Part shown: in pieces, positions 63,829-64,000 of the stretch
Numbering within the stretch: position 1 is the stretch's first letter
Layout: every line of letters begins with the position of its first letter
DNA from: an uncultured Chromatiaceae bacterium
GTDB lineage: Bacteria > Pseudomonadota > Gammaproteobacteria > Chromatiales > Chromatiaceae
Length of the DNA stretch: 64,000 nt
NCBI GenBank assembly: GCA_937923175.1
Contig: CALALB010000017.1
Location: forward strand, 1 to 64,000
Direction of reading: 5' to 3'
Program-made: the position numbers and the translations under genes
Notes under the pieces: generated by a model
The model's database searches: none
The model's input: the letters and a program-made list of their open reading frames with translations, nothing else
What the model was told of the DNA's origin: nothing

Positions 63829-64000
63829 GGCTGACCCGTTTGCCAGCAGCGCCCGGTTCGCCCCTCCAGCAGCGCCAAAAAATCTCGCAAAGGCGCTGGC
63901 AAAGGGGCCTGGATCCGGAGCGGTCGGGGCATGGAGTCAAGCTGAAAACCAACCAAGGCGGCGTGGAGAAAAAGTCGCGTCAATCCATGGGCCTTGAGCC
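63825..64000 (-). CDS. rluC: C-terminal end of a RluC-like 23S rRNA pseudouridine synthase (partial)
   Basis: The minus strand reads LKAHGLTRLFLHAALVGFQL, then IQAPLPAPLRDFLALLEGR, before TGA at 63827-63825. LFLHA followed by a hydrophobic strand and APLP..L is the normal C-terminus of RluC/RluD enzymes. The gene runs off the right edge. The overlap with the HAD gene (ATGA) and the following sppA support the rluC-gph-sppA operon. Confidence 0.75.
   Translation of the reverse strand, partial: LKAHGLTRLFLHAALVGFQLDSMPRPLRIQAPLPAPLRDFLALLEGRTGRCWQTGQP

Overview
The window is bacterial and falls into two parts that do not look like one genome. Bases 1 to about 9,680 are visibly AT-richer. They carry a short accessory set: a WrbA-like flavodoxin, an EamA exporter, an alpha/beta hydrolase, a Tat-exported M23-like protein, a superoxide-reductase-like protein, a decayed S1C protease, an exported class IV deacetylase-like protein, an MBL-fold hydrolase and an NtrY-type histidine kinase. 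The style suggests a Desulfobacterota-like organism, with low confidence. From about 10,100 to the end the DNA is GC-rich. Gene order there is classic Gammaproteobacteria, probably Chromatiales or a relative: rsmI-rnpB, rppH-ptsP, rimP-nusA-infB-rbfA-truB-rpsO-pnp, rng-maf-rlmH, tatAB and rluC-gph-sppA.

The two parts meet inside the RNase P RNA gene (9680-10098, minus strand). Its 5' end does not pair with its 3' end in helices P1 or P2, and P4 keeps only a G.U wobble. The simplest reading is a metagenomic assembly chimera joined at the conserved rnpB core, so the left 9.6 kb should not be treated as neighbours of the rest.

Right part, in order. 10-16.4 kb: rsmI, yraN, a broken BON lipoprotein gene, a GlcD/Dld-type FAD oxidase, ptsP and rppH. 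16.5-20.9 kb: a HAD phosphatase and a lipid module (olsB, olsA, GT4 glycosyltransferase, PAP2 phosphatase). 21-30 kb: the translation and RNA operon, read leftwards from a good sigma-70-type promoter, with three tandem terminator hairpins in the leader before rimP. 30-38.9 kb: a proline-rich membrane protein, MTA/MTI phosphorylase, moeB, argH, prfC, rng, maf and rlmH. 39-44 kb: tatA and tatB without tatC, then an RND efflux pair. 44.5-50.1 kb: a signalling block with a secreted unknown, a CBS/nucleotidyltransferase, a receiver, a symporter-histidine kinase and a small membrane protein. 50.3-53.3 kb: a nuclease and ppk1. 53.5-57.6 kb: sufBCD and a SufT-like gene, without sufS. 57.7-64 kb: an AP-superfamily hydrolase, a molybdopterin oxidoreductase paired with an ATP-grasp-like protein, sppA, a Gph-like phosphatase and the end of rluC.

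Intergenic spaces of the right part carry many copies of a short inverted repeat of the type GTCATTCCGGC..GCCGGAAT. I found no CRISPR array, rRNA, transposase, integrase or tRNA by eye. The best leads for new biology are the MopB/ATP-grasp pair, the triple-hairpin rimP leader, the symporter-kinase block and the exported deacetylase. The rnpB junction is the most important point for anyone using this contig.
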